A stretch of DNA of 9,609 nucleotides, taken from NCBI GenBank assembly GCA_900547615.1, contig URHH01000092.1, positions 1 through 9,609 of the forward strand. The letters run 5' to 3'. This document shows positions 6,726 through 9,609 of the stretch, one piece after another; the stretch's first letter is position 1; each line of letters starts with the position of its first letter. The position numbers and the translations under genes were made by a program. This DNA is from an uncultured Blautia sp. GTDB taxonomy: Bacteria > Bacillota > Clostridia > Lachnospirales > Lachnospiraceae. The notes under the pieces were generated by a model. It had not been told where the DNA came from and did no database searches. It saw nothing but the letters and a program-made list of their open reading frames with translations.

Positions 6726-8485
6726 AAAAAAGAAATAAAAAAATATTAATATGTGCAGGCGTAGTGGCAGTTGTGGCAGGAGGCGCTGCCGTTGCAGGCA
6801 AGGGCGGTTCAAAAGAAGCGTCAGTTCCCGCTGTTCCGGTGCAGACTGCAGTTGTGGGAGATGTGGAACAGATTGTAGACGCTACAGGAACGGTGGTAAG
6901 CGAGGAGCAGAAAACATTTTTTTCTCCTGTGAACGCAAAAATATCAGAAGTTTCTTTTGAAGAAGGAGACTCCGTAAAAAAAGGCACAAAGCTGATCGCG
7001 TTTGACATGGAAAATCTGGAAAAAGATAATCAGAAAGCAGCCATGTCTTTCCAGTCCGGAAAATACGATTATGAGGACACCATAAAGAAATCTGATAAGG
7101 CAGAAAAGAAACAGAGTGATGCAAAAAAGAATGTAGAGACTCTGGAACAGCAGATAGAAAGCAAGAAGAATCAGGTATCGTCTTTAAAATCCCAGCTTTC
7201 CCAGATACAGGCACAGGCAGCCAGAGATCAGGCGGAAGCACAGGCTACACAGGCGCAGGCAGAGCTTGCCGCCCAGCAGAAAGCGCAGGAGCAGAAGAAT
7301 CAGGCAATACAGAAGGCGTATACAGAGGCTCTCAGTGTATATCAGAACGAGACGCTTCCCAAATATCAGCAGGAGCTTGGGGAATTAAATTCCAGCGCAA
7401 ATCAGGCACAGAGCGATTTTAATCAGGCAGATACTGCTTATCAGATGGCATTTGCAACATGGCAGGCAGATCCTTCCGAGGCAAATACAGAGGCGCTCCA
7501 TCAGGCAGAACAGGTGAGAAGCCAGGCAGAAATTACAAAGAATCAGGCAAAAGAGGCTTATGAGACAATGAAAGCGCAGGAGCCGAAAATGCCGGCGCTT
7601 TCTGATTTTGAAAATGCTGTATTTTCAGGAAGCGACGAGCTGACAGACGGAAGTCAGGCAGGCACAGAGACAGAAGATGTTCAGACAGGGGGAGCTTCCT
7701 ATACGTCAGTGGATACTTCCGGAATTGAGAGAGCCCTGGAGGACGCAGGCAGCGATCTGGCAGAGCTTCAGTCTGAGCTTGCTTCAGAAAAAGCAGTTGC
7801 AGAGGCTGATGAAGCCGGTCTTTCCAAAGAGCAGAAGGAAAAGATGAAAATTACAAATAATCTTTCTGAAATGGAAGCCAAGACAGCAGAAGAACTTCTG
7901 GAGGACGGAAAAAAGGGAATTTCCGCTGAGTTTAACGGAGTCATTTCCAAAACAGCGGCAGTGGAAGGATCCACTGTGACGCAGGGCATGGAGCTTTTTA
8001 CTCTCCAGAACACAGATAAGGTAAGCGTAGATATAAATATTTCCAAATACGATTATGATAAGGTAAAAGAAGGGCAGAGCGCGGAAATCACGATGGCAGA
8101 CCATACATATGAAGGAAAGGTAACAAAGGTAAGCCACATCGCGTCTCCAAATGAAAAAGGAACACCTGTGATTTCAGCCACAGTCAGCATTTTAAATCCT
8201 GATGAAGATATTTTTCTGGGTGTAGATGCAAAAGTAAAAATTCACGCGGAATCTGCTGAAGATGTGGTGACGCTTCCTGTGGAGGCTGTAAATATAGGAA
8301 AGGACGGCTCCTTCTGCTATATTCTGAAAGACGGTGTGATCACAAGACAAAATGTGACAACCGGGCTGAGTTCTCAGGATTATGTGGAGATCAAAGAAGG
8401 TCTGAAAGAGGGAGATCAGGTAATTTCCGATCTTGGAAGCCTGGAGGAAGGAATGCAGGCAGCAGCGCAAGAAGGAGAGGCTTAA
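6722..8485 (+). CDS. MacA/HlyD-like efflux adaptor with a very long coiled coil
   Basis: A 587-residue membrane-fusion-type adaptor. A lysine-rich start and hydrophobic segment (about 8-26) anchor it in the membrane, with the rest outside. The first half of a lipoyl-like domain lies at about 67-95 (SPVNAKISEVSFEEGDSVKK). A helical region rich in Gln, Ala, Lys and Glu runs about 97-395 as a probable coiled-coil hairpin, broken near 300-335 by an acidic Gly/Ser/Thr stretch that is probably disordered. The second lipoyl half (about 400-432), a beta-barrel (about 436-512) and a C-terminal membrane-proximal domain follow. It is much longer than E. coli MacA (371 residues), mostly because of the helical region. 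The ribosome binding site GGGGAG is at 6708-6713. It should link the ATPase/permease to substrate capture outside the membrane. No outer-membrane TolC partner is expected in a Gram-positive cell, and the substrate is unknown. Confidence 0.92.
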   Translation: MKKRNKKILICAGVVAVVAGGAAVAGKGGSKEASVPAVPVQTAVVGDVEQIVDATGTVVSEEQKTFFSPVNAKISEVSFEEGDSVKKGTKLIAFDMENLEKDNQKAAMSFQSGKYDYEDTIKKSDKAEKKQSDAKKNVETLEQQIESKKNQVSSLKSQLSQIQAQAARDQAEAQATQAQAELAAQQKAQEQKNQAIQKAYTEALSVYQNETLPKYQQELGELNSSANQAQSDFNQADTAYQMAFATWQADPSEANTEALHQAEQVRSQAEITKNQAKEAYETMKAQEPKMPALSDFENAVFSGSDELTDGSQAGTETEDVQTGGASYTSVDTSGIERALEDAGSDLAELQSELASEKAVAEADEAGLSKEQKEKMKITNNLSEMEAKTAEELLEDGKKGISAEFNGVISKTAAVEGSTVTQGMELFTLQNTDKVSVDINISKYDYDKVKEGQSAEITMADHTYEGKVTKVSHIASPNEKGTPVISATVSILNPDEDIFLGVDAKVKIHAESAEDVVTLPVEAVNIGKDGSFCYILKDGVITRQNVTTGLSSQDYVEIKEGLKEGDQVISDLGSLEEGMQAAAQEGEA

Positions 8486-8486
8486 C

Positions 8487-9609
8487 ATGGGAAATCTTTA
8501 CGAATATGTCAAGATGGCAGTCCATAATATCATGGCAAATAAAGGCCGCTCGTTTCTTACCATGCTGGGAATTATCATTGGCATCGCATCTGTGATCTCG
8601 ATTGTTTCGATTGGTGAGGGAACAAAAAATCAGATGAACAGCGAGATCAACGATATAGGCGGAGGGCAGATTTTTATAAGCTGCAGCGAGGACGCCCAGA
8701 CAGATGAAGAGTGGATCACGCCGGACGATGTGAGCGCGGTGCGTGAGCTTGAGGGAATTGAGGGCGTAAATATTTCTGAAACATACCAGGGAGAAACTGT
8801 GACAGGAAAGGGGAATTTTCCTCTTTATGTGACAGCGGAAGGTCCGGACGCAAAGCTTGTAAATAACATAAATATGAAGCATGGCACATATTTCGGGGAA
8901 AATGAGCTTATGGAAGCGCAAAATGTGTGCGTGATTTCAGACGCAGATGCAAAGCGTCTTTTCGGAACAGATGATGTGGTGGGAATGACCCTAGATATTA
9001 CCTGTTATGATATTACAAAGACGTTTCGCATTGCCGGGGTAACGGCGCAGAAAGAAAACGGTACTTTTGTAAGCTATACGTATGAGGGAATGCCGGTATC
9101 GGTAAGCGTTCCATTTACAGCTATGGACGATTTCACCGGAAATATGGATTTCTTTTATTCCATGACGGTTCAGGCAGATAAAAGCCTGGATACGCAGGCA
9201 GTGGCGGACAGTGTTGTAAAACTTCTGGAAAAACGCCATCAAAGCGCAGGAGAGGATTATTACCGTGTGGAAAATTTCCAGGACGTATTAAAATCCATGA
9301 ATGATATGCTGGGAATGGTAACTGCTTTTATTTCTTTTGTGGCGGGAATTTCTCTTCTTGTAGGAGGAATCGGCGTTATGAATATTATGCTTGTTTCTGT
9401 GACAGAGCGAACGAGAGAGATTGGGATCCGAAAGTCTCTTGGGGCGAAAACATCTTCTATCATGCTGCAGTTTCTGGCTGAGGCTGCCATTCTTACGGTA
9501 ATCGGAGGAATTATCGGTATTATTCTGGGAATTGCAGGCGGCTATGCAATATGCGGGGTTATGAGCGCGAGTATGCAGATGGAGATCACACCTGGAATCA
9601 GCGCCGCCA
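8487..9609 (+). CDS. MacB/FtsX-like ABC permease, 3' end cut by window
   Basis: The first 374 residues of a permease; the frame is open to the window end. The N-terminus (NIMANKGRSFLTMLGIIIGI) is the classic MacB start, with the first membrane helix at about 22-42. An extracytoplasmic MacB periplasmic-core-like domain spans about 43-270. The FtsX segment follows, with membrane helices at about 275-300 and 325-355 and the conserved cytoplasmic loop VTERTREIGIRKSLGA at about 303-318. Families of this type have about 400 residues and four helices, so perhaps the last helix is missing. ATG 8487 follows the adaptor stop codon (8483-8485) by one base, and AGGAGA (8473-8478) is its ribosome binding site. 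It should form the membrane pore or mechanotransmission part of the pump with the ATPase at 6015 and the adaptor at 6722. Confidence 0.95.
   Translation, partial: MGNLYEYVKMAVHNIMANKGRSFLTMLGIIIGIASVISIVSIGEGTKNQMNSEINDIGGGQIFISCSEDAQTDEEWITPDDVSAVRELEGIEGVNISETYQGETVTGKGNFPLYVTAEGPDAKLVNNINMKHGTYFGENELMEAQNVCVISDADAKRLFGTDDVVGMTLDITCYDITKTFRIAGVTAQKENGTFVSYTYEGMPVSVSVPFTAMDDFTGNMDFFYSMTVQADKSLDTQAVADSVVKLLEKRHQSAGEDYYRVENFQDVLKSMNDMLGMVTAFISFVAGISLLVGGIGVMNIMLVSVTERTREIGIRKSLGAKTSSIMLQFLAEAAILTVIGGIIGIILGIAGGYAICGVMSASMQMEITPGISAA

Noticed and set aside
1..9609. CRISPR arrays, tRNA or rRNA genes, transposases, riboswitches
   Set aside because: No regularly spaced repeats, cloverleaf patterns, transposase domains or recognisable aptamer sequences were seen on either strand.

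Overview
The window looks like chromosomal DNA of a low-to-moderate GC anaerobic Firmicute, most likely a Lachnospiraceae-type Clostridium relative. This is inferred from strong AGGAGG-type ribosome binding sites, consensus sigma-A promoters, AGA-rich arginine codon use and the gene families present. I cannot name a species from sequence alone. Genes are densely packed and no intergenic stretch exceeds 300 bases.

Layout. (1) Positions 1-1707, plus strand: an ABC exporter half-transporter (membrane domain plus ATPase) of 552 residues if intact. It starts directly after a run of 12 G. It is split by a one-base frameshift at a T5 run (458-462), and adding one T restores a continuous, convincing protein. 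(2) Positions 1769-3499, minus strand: a soluble predicted ATPase of the ABC class (COG3044/PF09818 type), converging on the exporter with a hairpin between the two. (3) Positions 3569-4221, minus strand: a complete DinJ-YafQ type II toxin-antitoxin operon with its own consensus promoter and terminator. It is bracketed by a 42-bp imperfect direct repeat (38/42 identical) that carries the promoter -35 region of the ATPase gene. The cassette therefore appears to have entered a compact divergent promoter region. (4) Positions 4462-5850, plus strand: an M18 family metallo-aminopeptidase with its own promoter, a leader hairpin and a strong terminator. (5) Positions 5990-9609, plus strand: a tightly coupled three-gene MacAB-like efflux operon: ATPase, membrane-fusion-type adaptor with a very long coiled coil, and FtsX/MacB permease, which is cut by the window edge.

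The loci are mostly independent units. Those in (5) work together as one tripartite pump. Those in (3) form an antitoxin/toxin pair. No wholly new system is evident. The most informative observations are the direct-repeat-bounded toxin-antitoxin insertion in a divergent promoter, and the homopolymer G12 plus T5 frameshift in the exporter gene, which may be a phase-variable or decaying locus.
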